Shown one piece after another: positions 1-10,366 of a DNA stretch of 64,000 nt; the first letter of the stretch is position 1; each line of letters begins with the position of its first letter. Below the pieces are notes generated by a model that was not told the DNA's origin, made no database searches, and worked only from the letters and a program-made list of their open reading frames with translations. Source of the DNA: Synanceia verrucosa (taxonomy: Eukaryota > Chordata > Actinopteri > Perciformes > Synanceiidae); contig CM056561.1 in assembly GCA_029721515.1 (NCBI GenBank), positions 4,550,001-4,614,000 on the forward strand, in the 5' to 3' direction. The translations under genes and the position numbers were made by a program.

Positions 1-310
1 TTTATTACATTTATATTAAATCTAACATTGAGATTAGGTGTTACTAAATATCTAACTGAACTAACTGGGTGTCCTGATCCAGTGTCAGATATCGGTCCGA
101 TATCAGCAAAAAACAACAAAAAAAAAAGAGTACTGTATCTCAGAAATCTCAGATATAATCACTTTGATACCAGCAGTCCATTCCAGAAGAAGAAGAACAG
201 CATGAGCATTTTCAGGGTCTTTTAATTTATTTTTGATTTTTTCTGTTCGAGTGTAGAATTTGCTTATGTTTAAGTCAAACTAGTGGTTATTATCTCAGTA
301 CTTGTAGTAA
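1..310 (-). repeat. R3 interspersed repeat, copy 1 (partial, runs off the left edge)
   Basis: This AT-rich segment contains paired motifs such as CAGATATCGGTCCGATATC. Read in reverse complement it matches the repeat at 33848-34610: the stretch with CTTATGTTTAAGTCAAACTAG here (about 267-286) is the complement of the CTAGTTTAACTTAAACATAAG stretch near 34216-34236, and AGCAGTCCATTCCAG (about 173-187) is the complement of CTGGAATGGACTGCT near 34409. It is a non-coding, non-autonomous transposon-type repeat; the exact ends are not resolved. Confidence 0.65.
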
Positions 311-801
311 CACTCACTACAGCGTGTACCACTGTTTAAAAGATTAAAAATGTTGTTGCGAGTACTCAAGCCTCTGTCAATCGGAGGGGGGGAAGAAGAA
401 AGGCAGTAAATGAAGTGAAGCAGCAGTGCATCTGGTCCTTCCAGCAGTGAGACACTACTCCGGGGAGCTCAGTTGGTTTTTCCTGTTAAACTAACATAAG
501 AATCTCTCTCTGGCTAGTCAAATTAACGTTACGTTAACGTATCATTTGATCTTTTTTTAGCAGCAAAAAGAAAGAACGTGATGAAACCTTTCTTTGGCAC
601 GCTCGTACGGCCTGCCTTGTAAGGTGTTCTATTTTCTGTGCATTATTCTCCTTGTGAGTCAAAAATAGAAACTGATATGTCAGAAAGAGACAGTGACAAA
701 AAGCCAGAGGCAAACCAAGCACACATGCCTCACTCTGTGCAGTATTCCTTCAGCTTGTTCTCATCCCTCATGTCACTCACATGTTGTGTCTTTTTCTGCA
801 G

Positions 802-881
802 GTTTTCCTGAGCAGACGGTCTGTGAGGCAGAGTTTGAGCTCCAGTGGAAGTGAGTGACTGAGCGAGAGGGACTGGGTGTC
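802..881 (+). other. lime1: 5' UTR part of the first coding exon of lime1
   Basis: A strong acceptor (TTTTTCTGCAG ending at 801) precedes this stretch, so the start-codon exon probably begins at 802. The non-coding first exon and promoter would then lie further left, possibly outside the window. Nothing in 310-801 is recognisable as an exon. Confidence 0.55.
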
Positions 882-1015
882 ATGGATGACAGTGAAGAGA
901 CCAATCCTGCCGACCCTAGCACCTACCAGAACCTGCTGCTCCTGGGCGCCATCGCAGCAGCATCTGCCTTCGTAGTCACCATCCTTATTGTCCTCGTCTG
1001 TGTTGGATGCCAAAG
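882..1015 (+). CDS. lime1: lime1 coding exon 1 (start, membrane helix, CxxC)
   Basis: The ATG at 882 opens MDDSEETNPADP, followed by a hydrophobic helix and CVGC. The donor is AAG|GTAAGA at 1016 and the exon ends in phase 2. It is the only in-frame ATG before the membrane segment. Confidence 0.85.
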
Positions 1016-4000
1016 GTAAGATGTGACTTTAAATGTGGGCAATGGAAAGTAGAGGGTGGACTGACATAATAAAAGAACAGCCATAGTCAGATCATCTCTG
1101 CTGCCCTCCTAGATCACTCTCATCATCCACTTCTTTTATGTGCCTCTACTTCTTCTGAACTCTCCTCCTCCGCCCTGCTCTGAGCAGAGTGGCAGTAATG
1201 AATGTTAATGGCTGCCAGTGTCAGATCAGATGAAATGATGTTTACAGGACACTGAGGAGACAGGCCAGAGTCAGAGCAGCCTCACGTCACCCCTCTTAAG
1301 CAGACTCCTCAGCAGGCAAAAGCAATGGAGCACCCCGCGGTTTAAAGAGGATCAGACTCTGAGCCAGACAGGAGCAATGTGACAAGGACCAATCAGAGGC
1401 TGCACTGTGGCTTTGTTGCCATGGGATACACAGATAAGGATGTAGAGAAATGTCAAACTAGCTCATGTCATGGAAATAATGCCACATTATTGTTAAGATC
1501 TAAAGACCGTCAGATGTTGGTGATGTTCACCAGTTCAAATTCACTTTGTACACTGCAAAAAGATAAAAACAGCAAATCTGAGGAAAAAGGTGCTCAAAAC
1601 AAGTGAAATTATCTGTCCATGCAACGAGATAATTTCACCTGACAAGATTTCTCAAATTAAGATGTTAAATCCAGAATAAGATGTGTTTATAGGGATTAAA
1701 ATAAGCAGGTTTTAATGATAATAATCAGGGTTATATGCCCATTTAATCCATCCCTCAGGGAGCTGTGGTGCCATGTAAGGTGTCCAGGGATTCAGGGTTC
1801 AGTGTCTGGCTCAGGGACACTCAGGCAGCAGAGAGCAGGAGAGGGAATCAAACCCATGACCCTGTGGCTCAGGGATAACCATTCTACCAACTGAGCTACA
1901 GCCACCCCCTTAAGATGATTAATCAAAATCTAACTTTTAACAGACCCGAAGTAAGCAAAATAGATTGTAGTGTACAAATGGAAAGAGATACCTGCTGGTA
2001 TTGATTTCCTTAAAAAGTACCTCTCTGGATTACAGTAGGTTTTTTTATAAGATCTAAAAGTCTGTCATTTGTACCTCACAACCTGTGCATTTTTGTTATG
2101 AAGTCTCATCGTCCCTCTGGGGTATGATGGCCATATGTTTGTGTAAATGATTGAGTTCCAGCTCACTGGAGGAGACAGTAGCTTCAGTAACATGGATGAC
2201 CATGGTTTTTATGTTCAGTTATATTTCAGCCTACTTGTATAATTAGAGGAATGATTCCTGCTCTGGTTTGTACACCAGGAATGCTATTTATATCACAGTG
2301 ACATCTCACATTATATGTGAGGCAGAACCTCCAAAGTGAGAGGAAGTGGATGAGGGTAGAAGAGTTCTCATGTTCACACCTGCACCCAGGAGCTTTTGTG
2401 TTCCGCTCTCACTATATCAACAGTTTCCTATGGCTACAGTCTCCTCCAGGGATTCACAATGATGTGCTGAAGTGCTCTGGATACATTTGTTGCACTAGAC
2501 TAATACCAGTATATGGTATAAGTGAATCAGCGTGACAGAAACCAAGTCATAATTGAGTTTACTTGGCTGTGAAAAGAAAAGAAAATGAGCACAAGTGCTT
2601 CTCGGCAAAGGACATCCTCCGCTTTGGCAGAATCCTGAGTCACACTCCGCTCAGTTCAACTGACCAAGGACTTTTCTGCCCTAACCAGAGCTGGATGCTG
2701 ATAGTATCTATGTGCTCTGAGTGTATGCATGCTCTATCTCTGTCCACCGGCTCGTGTTGACCTTCCTCATTTTGATGTTGTGTCAGAAAAAGCAAGAGCA
2801 AGCACCCCCCAGCCGGAGAGAAAGGGACGTCAGTAAATATGGTGAGACGTGCCTTCACTTTATCTCCTTCTTCCCTCGCTCCCTTTCTCCCCGTGTTCTC
2901 TGCTTGTATATGCACATGCATGTACATGTGCAACGTTTTACACTTCGCGTTAACATGTTTGTGTGTGTGACAGCAGGGTACCCTTCGACACCCAAAACTG
3001 AACTCCATGAGCAAATCTGACACCAGGCTGCATGAGATCAATCGCTTTCCCTGCAATGGAAACTGTAAGTGACAGTTTGTGTGCAACAAAATACGATATA
3101 CAACCATGAGTTGTTAAACTATTTCAGTCCTGAATCTTCCTCCTCCTCCTCCTCCTCCTCTCTGTGCAGCTGTTAGCAAGAGCCGCCCAGCCAGCATGGA
3201 CCTCCTGCTCCTCCACAGTCGGCGCTCCCAGACAGACCTGAGGCCCTCCCATGGGCGCCAGCTTCCCCAGATCCCCACCAGCCCCCAGGGATCCATCCAG
3301 GGGGGAGGAGGGGAGACAGGAGGAGATGGGGGAGGTGGTGGAGGAGGAGCAGGAGAGGCTAGAGACCACACCTACACCGAGGTGGGCATACGGAACAACC
3401 CCACCCCCACCCACTGCCTGGACGACGGCCTGTACGAGAGCGTAGGTGTCCGTGAAGGTGACACGGGTCCCAAGGTGCCCTCTGCCCTGCCGCCCACATC
3501 CAGCAACACCCCTGCTGCAGTCAGAGCCGCCCACAGCCCCCCAGCTCAGGCCAACGGAGCTCGCAATGGGAATGGGCATGGAAATGTACGTATATGCATT
3601 CATACTATGGGTATCGTGATACTTGAGTCGTGATACCATACATTATTGCGATATTGTGATACTGTGAAAAATTGTGATTTTATACATAGATCATTGACAA
3701 ATTGCAGCTTAAAACAAGTTTTATATATGCACAGTACATATTTATATACACATCCATACATATACAGTAGATATGGGGCTGCTGAAGTTAATGCAGATTT
3801 TTTTTTAATTTAACTTTTTATTTCAATGTGCAGAAGTCTGAATTTACAATCAACCTAAAACATGAAAAAAAATCAATATTGAGAAATTAAAAATTTATAT
3901 TATATCAGAAGAAAAACTGTGTGATGTATTGCCATAGCAATATTTCTAATTCATACATATCAGACAGAAACTTATCTACAAATCTACTCCCTAACCTGCA

Positions 4001-5095
4001 GAAAAGGAGCGTACTAGCTGTAGAGTTTCAGACCACAGTGTGACAGATATTTCTTTGTCTGCCTGTAGATGGCATTCATCAGCACACTGTGTACAGTATG
4101 TGTATGTTTCTAAAGAGCTGCTGTTAGGGTGCTTTGCATTATGACAGTAATTTGTTTGTAACTCCATCATGTCTTTTTCTCACAGGGCGGCAGAGGGAAC
4201 GGCCGAGGAAACGGCACCATTAATGGGCCGATGGGAAGAGGTAATGGTGCCAGTGGAGTCAACAGGTCCCCTCTGTCCTCTGTCAACTCCCTGGCCATCC
4301 AAGACCCAACTGCAGCTGAGTATGCCTCCATAAGGAAGTTCAGAAAGGTGACTATATATACACATTTCTATGAATTAAATGAATAGCTTGGACCATAACA
4401 TACAGTGAAATACTTCTCTGACTGTGTGAACTTTTTGCTGCTCTTTGACTGAAAGTGCTGTTTTTACTGGTGACTCAATACCTCAAGGTCGACAAGGCAA
4501 GTAAGAAGGAAAATAACGGCGCTGACAGCCAGTCAGACAGCCAATCAAGTGTGAGTGATTCGCCCTCCACAGCTCCTCCTCCACTGCACCGCAGCCAGGA
4601 GTTTCCTCGCAAAGGACTGGAGCCATTTCACCTGCACTCCTTCCCAAAGGTACAAACACGGGTCGATAGGCTTTATTGTCATTATTTATTTAGCATTGCA
4701 TCACCCAACCAAACTGTAAGGCTGTATCTTTGCCACTAGAGAGCACTGTCTACAAACAAACAGCTCTTCATACCCAGCGACCTCCTTGACGTCTTCTTAT
4801 GGGAGTTTACCATGTATAGGCTTTATACTTTATACATTAATAGCCAGTGCATGTGTGAGAATATGTTTGGTACAAAATCATGACTGATAAAATTCACAAA
4901 CTCACTGTCTAACCTGCCATAATAAGGCATGTTGTCAAGGTTTAGTCAGTTATTAAAATAGAATAGTAAGTGCCAGCTGGGATGTGCCTGTAAACAGACC
5001 TCAGTTCAGGGCAGTTCTGACATGGAAACAGAGGCACAATGATCGGATGGTGATCAGCCTTTCCTGTGGGTTTGCTGGCACACCTGTGCATTTGT

Positions 5096-5149
<54 letters not shown>

Positions 5150-5278
5150 ACATGTGTGCCAGAGCATAAAACAGGGGACTTTGTGATTTAAGAGGACTGT
5201 TAAGGTCATTTAAACAACTTAGTGTTCGCCGTCAGTCCAGTTGTTCACTTGATCTTTTAATCTTTGCGAAATTCTTAG

Positions 5279-5323
<45 letters not shown>

Positions 5324-6910
5324 ACTTTTGTGCATATGTGTCTGTTTCTTCCGCCCGTTTGCCTTTTTGCAATGTGCTGCACAGCATTAGAGCAGAGAGG
5401 CGGGGAGTAAAGAGTGGAAGGATGGATTATGTAAGAGCTTGGCAAGATGCCAGGTGTGTGTGTGTGTGTGTGTGTGTTTTCTCATTGAACCTATCAGTAA
5501 GTCTATCTAGAAATGGCTAACAGGTAGCCAGCAGCCGGTGTGGAGATAAATAATGTTCACATATTGAAGCCATTTACTGTGGGCCGGCTTCTATTTCTCA
5601 CTCTCACTGCACAGGAGGAGCTTATAAAAGTTTAATCATCCTCGGTTGTATGTGCACACACCACTACCTCCTTTCTAATTGGTTTCTTATTTTGATTGCT
5701 AGCACTGGGAAAAAAATTGACCAGAGCAGTTTTAATATTGTTTAATTATGAAGTCCATTATGCTTTTGTTTTTTTACACCAAAGGTTCACATAATGCTAA
5801 GCAGATAACAAAATAAAAAAACACAGTGCAAATAACTTAATAAATTCTAACAGATATGGATATTTCCTTTCTGAATACTTTGCTAAAATGACCTCTGCTT
5901 GATGTGTGTCAGTGGATCGGAAGGATATCTTTGACTGAAATGATTTGCATCTTTGTAGGAAAAGTCGCTCATAGCTCCAGCCATCTAGTAACTGTTTAGA
6001 ATTCTTGAAGTGCAGCTGTGGAAAAGACTCAAACTCCAACAGACAGAAGAACTCTTAACTCTGAGTGCTAAAGACGCATATTTATGTCCTTTAAAATACA
6101 ACGCTTGAGTGCCAACGTTTATGTATGTCTTTCCTTTTTTCGGCAGGGACAAAAGAGCGCTCTCACACAGTCTGTGAATAATTTTGGGGCTTCTGGGAGG
6201 TGTAGTCGGGACATAAAGAGACAGTATACGCCACAGAGATCAAAGCAGGAAGCAGAGACGATCGAGATTAGAGAGAAAAACAAACAGAATCTGACTTTTT
6301 TTCAAAGGACTGGCACTCAATGAGTTAAGAACAACAGTAACATAAAGCTGTGGCTAATGATGGAAATGTAATAGTTGCATTTGATTTCAGTGACGAACTG
6401 GCCTCAGAGCAGCTGGATGTTGATAGGAAAGCAAAAAAGAACTAAAGGTCCAGATCATTTAACAGTTTGACAGTTTTATAACCATAACCTTGTTTGGGGA
6501 AAAATATAACCACATCAGTACTGACCAAATTTGATAGAAGCAGTCAATATTAATCCCACAGGGATAGTGTGGCACTCCACCATAAAATCATGACCTCTGA
6601 CTTTGAAAACAAACCACACCACACATGCATAATTCAGGCACAACACAACTTGACAAAGAAAAAACTGCTGTGCCATTCATTTTTAATTGTGTGATTTACT
6701 TTTTTGCACAAAGATGCATGATTTCTACACTCTTCTGGGCTCCTCAACTGATTTTGTTCACCAGGAGGCCGTGTTCATGGGCAACGGGGAGCAGTACATC
6801 TGGAAGCCTCCGGAGGAAGATGACATCATCACCTTGCACCCACCTCCGCTCCGTGCAGAGAGCGTACAGGGACACCCATCACCCCCAACTGCAAAGGAGG
6901 TAATATAAGC

Positions 6911-6962
<52 letters not shown>

Positions 6963-9834
6963 CTACAGGCAGGCATGTCTCTGATTTGTGGCTGCTGTGT
7001 TTACCATTAGGGACGCCGTCATAACACCGTCGCCCTGTGATCTGCCTATCATACGAGGTTTCTGCTCATAGCCAGAGGTTACGTTACATCCCAACCCCCC
7101 TGCCTGAACTCTGACCCAAAACTCCACCCCTCCACTTCTCCACTCTCAATCCCCCATCCGTCGGGATGTTAATCTGAGTAGATGGAGGTGTGTCCCTGAA
7201 AAAGACAGCTGTCTATTATTAGTCTGTGTTTGACTGAGCTTCTCTTTTTCAGTCTTATTTCCATGTCACTAACTTTGTTGATATATTAAAGCTTCATTTG
7301 TCCTGGGCTGCAGCCCTCTTAATCTGTTGTGATGTTTCTTGTCTAAGCCGATGTTGAGCCACAGAGTTTGAATGCTGTATGTGGAGATTAAAGGGTTAAG
7401 TCCCTGCTGTTTGGCTCATGAGTTAAACTCCTCCTCTTGTACACAAAACATCTGGCCTTGACTGAAATCAGACTCTCAGTTTCTTTCAAACTCTCTTCCA
7501 TGTTTTTTTTTCTGTCCTGCTCCCTTCCTCGCTGTGTTTTTCCATTTGTGAGGTTGTTGTTGCCCTAACATGCCCATATACTCTGTATCCTCTGGAGTTT
7601 GTCTGTTGCAGCCGTCAAAAGGTGTTGAGTTTCCACTCCCACCTAAATCTCCTCCTCTTTTCTGGCGCTCTCTCCTCCTGCTCTGCTCTCTCTTCGTGGC
7701 TGTTAGGAGGCGCTGCCTTCCCCCGACCAATCACGTCGCACAGAGCACGTCTTACCAGATGAATATTGACTCCTAGCAGACTGTTTGGAGACATGTTTCA
7801 TATTTTCTATTCATAAAGTTGATCACGGACAGATGCATCAGCAACACTCGCTGTTGTGTTTTCGTGGATAATCAGTGTGCGCTGAGACGAATAGTGACTC
7901 CTCAAAGCCTCAGCCTGAGCAGAGAGCTGAAGTGGTCTGAGAAGAGACATAACAGGCAGAGGGGAGGAGGAAAGAAAAAACACAATGCACAACGCTTCCT
8001 CAACAGCTGCAGCCCAGTTTTGAAATCCCCATCATCTTGTGACTTCCTTCCTCTGCTGCACAGAGCTGCAGACTCTGTGCACAAATGCACGCACACACAC
8101 TCACACACACACACACTTAAAGCATGCGCCAGGGTCTTTGTTTATCCAAAAAGGTCACAGAAGAGACTTGTGGGGGCAGGGTATAATGTGTGTCACTTGA
8201 GGTCTGTTAGAGAGAAAGATAGTCACAGTTAAAGTCACAGTGGTTTGCACTTGAATTATATTTCCACAGTTAAACTAATGTTTTATTATTTCCTCTCATG
8301 CGAGAGATATAATGTAAAGGTACCGTGAAAGAGAAGGCACACACAGAAAATAGAGTTTTGGCGTTTTGTCTCCATGCTCTCCGGTTTCAGTTGTTTTGGG
8401 AGTCAAACAAAAACAAGGCTAATCTGTGAGTGTGTATGTGGGAGAGGGACTTTGCGCCAGCCAGTGTTGCTCAGGGCCACTGGAGCAGAGCTGCTGGTCT
8501 GGGTGTGAACAAGCAAGGTAAACACGACCATGTCCCACAATCCTCTGCTCTTGTGCTCCCCCTGTGGGATTTTGACACAGAAATGCCAGAGGTCACGGCT
8601 CTGGTTTCGACGAATTCCCTGCAGAACCTCAAATATGCCTTTCCGTCATGAGTCCTAGATATCACATCTTACATGCTTCACTATATAGACATACAGTAAG
8701 CACACATGCAGTATACAGACACATAGGCCTCATTCAAAGCGAATGATACGTGAGCAAAGTCCATCAGTGAGCATAGCGAGTTGGCGGCCGTCCAGATCTT
8801 TCACACCATAGCCCGTTGTTCTGTTGCCAAAGCAGTTGTGGTGAAATTTTAACAGATCCGTCCGCTGCGAAGCTAACTCTGTCACTCTGCCGAGACCTCA
8901 ACAGACTGATAACACAGTTTACTCTGTCTTATCCTGCCCTGTCAAAATAGGTCAGGTTACAGCACAGAGCGAGCTCTGTCAACACATGTGCAGAACGACT
9001 GCGCACACACCCTCGCAATCCAGCTCACAGGCCAAATTAGCAGCATGTTTTCGCTCATGTTCACATGTCGTGTCTTTATGTCTGACAGAAATAACTACAT
9101 AAATATAGCAAGTCTGCACATACTCACAGCTGAGTTGAGACTTAAATGACGCAGTGGGTGTACAGTATGCGAAGGCTACGTATCAGCTAGACGTTCACTT
9201 ATAGATCAAGGCCGTGATGAATGAAACAGAATAACAGTCTCCTATTTATGAGCAGCCGCCTGCAGACTGTCTGTAGTTCAGTGTCTGACACACCTCCTCC
9301 TGTATGTGCTCTCAGATTGCAGACACCTACTCCATCGTGTGTAAAACCCAGAAGAAGAAACCTCCGATGGAAAACAACGGCTCAAAGACCCTCCCACGCT
9401 CCTTCGGTGGAGAGAGAGGCTCCCGGGGCCGAGGCCGAGGAGTTCAGGGCCAGGCGCGTTCCCAGGAGGAGCCCTGCTACGAGCCGGTAGGAGACAGGTC
9501 CTGGTCCACAAGTGCAACGGCCGAGTCCGACCCTGCGTATGCTACTATCGACTCGCACCGGAAACGGGAGCAGGCGGGACCCAATAACAGCACAGCGGGG
9601 GGTTCTGCCACTCTGAAGAGGAAGAAGCAGACGCCGGCAGCACCAGCACCGGCAGCACCAGCTCCAGCTCCACCTCAGGGCTCAGGACCCACCGCCCAGC
9701 CTGCTAGAGGCCTGCCTGGTGGGGAAAACTTCTATGAGACCATCAGCGATGTGAAACAAGGGGGCAACAGCTCCAGCACCACCACCATCTTCACCTTCAA
9801 TGATGGGATGGAGATGTACGTCACCGGCCTGTAG
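882..9834 (+). CDS. lime1: lime1: LIME/PAG-type transmembrane adaptor, 8 exons, predicted 557 aa
   Basis: The joined exons are 882-1015, 2787-2841, 2974-3064, 3170-3585, 4186-4347, 4488-4649, 6765-6899 and 9316-9834; every phase agrees and the sum is 1674 nt. The protein has a short extracellular end (1-17), one membrane helix (about 18-39) and a CxxC palmitoylation motif (C40, C43), then a long disordered cytoplasmic tail. Tyrosines in SH2-ligand-like contexts are Y162 (YTEV), Y182 (YESV), Y278 (YASI), Y390 (YSIV), Y440 (YEPV), Y460 (YATI) and Y525 (YETI). The block SKSDTRLHEINR and the motif RPASMDLL are shared with human LIME1, as are AEYA and YxxVCK contexts; ENFYETISDVKQG resembles the PAG1 end. 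In the family, phosphorylated tyrosines recruit Src-family kinases and Csk to lipid rafts in lymphocytes. The final TGL fits a class I PDZ ligand. Human LIME1 is much shorter (about 295 aa). LIME rather than PAG1 also rests on synteny with slc2a4rg and zbtb46. Confidence 0.85.
1016..2786 (+). other. lime1: lime1 intron 1
   Basis: Apart from the SINE near 1735-1909, this intron holds nothing I can identify. ORFs at 1379-1606 and 2317-2535 lack splice context and family resemblance. Confidence 0.6.
1735..1909 (-). mobile_element. tRNA-derived SINE (minus orientation)
   Basis: On the minus strand the sequence carries a perfect RNA polymerase III A box (TAGCTCAGTTGG, complement at 1887-1898) and a near-consensus B box (GGTTTGATTCC, complement at 1844-1854), with the spacing of a tRNA-like head. 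It is followed by an unrelated body rich in CCCTGAGC motifs. It starts GGGGTGGCTGTAGCTCAG, typical of fish SINEs. The body rules out a plain tRNA gene. The 3' boundary is approximate. Confidence 0.75.
2787..2841 (+). CDS. lime1: lime1 coding exon 2 (55 nt, basic juxtamembrane segment)
   Basis: The acceptor TTGTGTCAG ends at 2786 and the donor G|GTGAGA is at 2842. Entering in phase 2 and leaving in phase 0, it encodes a Lys/Ser-rich stretch (KSKSKHPPAGEKGTS). The neighbouring frame (QKKQEQAPPS) is also open but would put the next exon out of frame. Confidence 0.75.
2974..3064 (+). CDS. lime1: lime1 coding exon 3 (conserved SKSDTRLHE block)
   Basis: The acceptor GACAG ends at 2973; a second in-frame AG three bases on (start 2977) could add or drop one Gln. 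The donor is ACT|GTAAGT at 3065, leaving phase 1. The encoded SMSKSDTRLHEINR is the part most similar to mammalian LIME1. Confidence 0.85.
3170..3585 (+). CDS. lime1: lime1 coding exon 4 (RPASMDLL, poly-Gly, Y162 and Y182)
   Basis: A (TCC)n run forms the polypyrimidine tract before the acceptor at 3169. The exon enters in phase 1 and ends in phase 0 before GTACGT at 3586. It encodes RPASMDLLLL, RQLPQIP (compare RELPRIP in PAG1), a glycine run of about ten residues, HTYTEV and GLYESV. Confidence 0.88.
3605..3955 (+). repeat. R4 interspersed repeat, copy 1
   Basis: AT-rich repeat in lime1 intron 4 with ATATCG/CGATAT-like motifs. It shares TATTATATCAGAAGAAAAA and TGTATTGCCATA with the segments at 29347-29800 and 40560-40640. 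It is non-coding, and diverged relative to the 29.5 kb copy. Confidence 0.65.
4186..4347 (+). CDS. lime1: lime1 coding exon 5 (Gly/Asn-rich, Y278)
   Basis: The acceptor TTTTTCTCACAG ends at 4185 and the donor AAG|GTGACT is at 4348. The exon is 54 codons, phase 0 at both ends. A Gly/Asn/Arg-rich stretch is followed by AAEYASIRKFRK, matching the AEYARVQK site of human LIME1. Confidence 0.85.
4488..4649 (+). CDS. lime1: lime1 coding exon 6 (Ser-rich, no tyrosine)
   Basis: The acceptor is CTCAAG at 4487 and the donor AAG|GTACAA at 4650; 54 codons, phase 0 at both ends. It encodes VDKASKKENN followed by a Ser/Pro-rich stretch and HLHSFPK. Confidence 0.75.
5101..5146. repeat. (TG)n microsatellite
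   Basis: Uninterrupted TG dinucleotides for 46 bases, preceded by TTTTAG. Confidence 0.97.
5283..5322. repeat. (TG)n microsatellite
   Basis: Forty bases of TG repeat; a chance ORF of Cys/Val runs through it. Confidence 0.97.
5454..5477. repeat. (GT)n microsatellite
   Basis: Twenty-four bases of GT repeat. Confidence 0.95.
6055..6328 (+). mobile_element. R1 piggyBac-like MITE, copy A (complete, 274 bp)
   Basis: The element is bounded on both sides by TTAA. Its left end reads TTAACTCTGAGTGCTA and its right end TGGCACTCAATGAGTTAA, which are imperfect inverted repeats. The body contains ACAAAAGAGCGCTCTCACACA and GGAAGCAGAGACGATCGAGA, shared with six other copies in the window. It encodes no transposase. 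The TTAA target and CYCTTTG-like termini are typical of piggyBac-family elements. Confidence 0.85.
6765..6899 (+). CDS. lime1: lime1 coding exon 7
   Basis: The acceptor TTCACCAG ends at 6764 and the donor GAG|GTAATA is at 6900; 45 codons, phase 0 at both ends. It encodes EAVFMGNGEQYIWKPPEEDD and a Pro-rich tail. Confidence 0.82.
6913..6961. repeat. (TG)n microsatellite just after lime1 exon 7
   Basis: About 49 bases of TG repeat starting 14 bases downstream of the exon 7 donor. Confidence 0.97.
6962..9315 (+). other. lime1: lime1 intron 7, remainder
   Basis: Mixed-composition intron with a short CA-rich patch near 8093-8118. No coding exon or repeat family recurring elsewhere in the window was seen. 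Confidence 0.5.
9316..9834 (+). CDS. lime1: lime1 coding exon 8 (terminal; four tyrosine motifs, TGL end)
   Basis: The acceptor GTGCTCTCAG ends at 9315 and the TAG stop is at 9832-9834. The exon encodes DTYSIVCK (compare LYSRVCK in LIME1), CYEPV, AYATI, an Ala/Pro repeat, ENFYETISDVKQ and the C-terminal YVTGL. Confidence 0.88.
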   Translation: MADTYSIVCKTQKKKPPMENNGSKTLPRSFGGERGSRGRGRGVQGQARSQEEPCYEPVGDRSWSTSATAESDPAYATIDSHRKREQAGPNNSTAGGSATLKRKKQTPAAPAPAAPAPAPPQGSGPTAQPARGLPGGENFYETISDVKQGGNSSSTTTIFTFNDGMEMYVTGL

Positions 9835-10338
9835 CCGGCTGACTGAACCCACTGGTGCAGAGTCCTGAAGGGACCCTCCTGTCCACCTGTCCAACAGGTT
9901 GCTGTACATAGACACAAGGCCCTCTATAGACAAACAACATGAGGATCCATTTTGCGATGACATCAGGTGCAAACAGGGTCATAATCCAGGTTCAGACTTT
10001 CTGTACTTCAGAACCAGCCTAAGTCTAGTTCAGCCCAAATATGGACCAAATACAAAAAAAGAAAAGAAAACTGGGATATACATCTTCAACCTACTACATC
10101 ACTGACCGTACTCACCTGTTTGTGCATCATTTTCCATAATATCTTTATTTTTATATGAATAATGTACTCTCTAAAGAGTATGTGTTGTAACTCACATCCT
10201 GAGAAAAACACACTTTAATATATATTTAAAAAAAAATAATAATGATGTGCATGCATTGTGCAAACACACACCTGAAAATAGACAGTAGTAGCCAGAAATA
10301 TTGTAAGTATATTGAGAGGCACACTGTTAGCTATTGTT

Positions 10339-10366
10339 ACACACACACACACACACACACACACAC
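10339..10366. repeat. (AC)n microsatellite
   Basis: Twenty-eight bases of AC repeat within the probable lime1 3' UTR. Confidence 0.95.

Larger units (their letters stand above)
4650..6764 (+). other. lime1: lime1 intron 6, repeat-rich
   Basis: The intron contains three TG microsatellites and a complete R1 MITE, all listed separately. No coding exon was seen. Confidence 0.6.

Noticed and set aside
1844..1909. A tRNA gene on the minus strand
   Set aside because: The pol III boxes are present, but a SINE body follows instead of a tRNA 3' half, so it is a tRNA-derived retroposon.
2721..3020. Open frame reading QKKQEQAPPS through exons 2 and 3 of lime1
   Set aside because: It is open, but exon 1 ends in phase 2 and this frame would give a premature stop after exon 3; the alternative frame joins all exons consistently.
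3124..3639. 171-codon minus-strand ORF
   Set aside because: Antisense of lime1 exon 4; Gly/Pro-rich bias keeps the frame open.
882..9834. Calling the first gene pag1
   Set aside because: The overall plan fits PAG1, but SKSDTRLHE, RPASMDLL and the neighbours slc2a4rg and zbtb46 point to LIME1.
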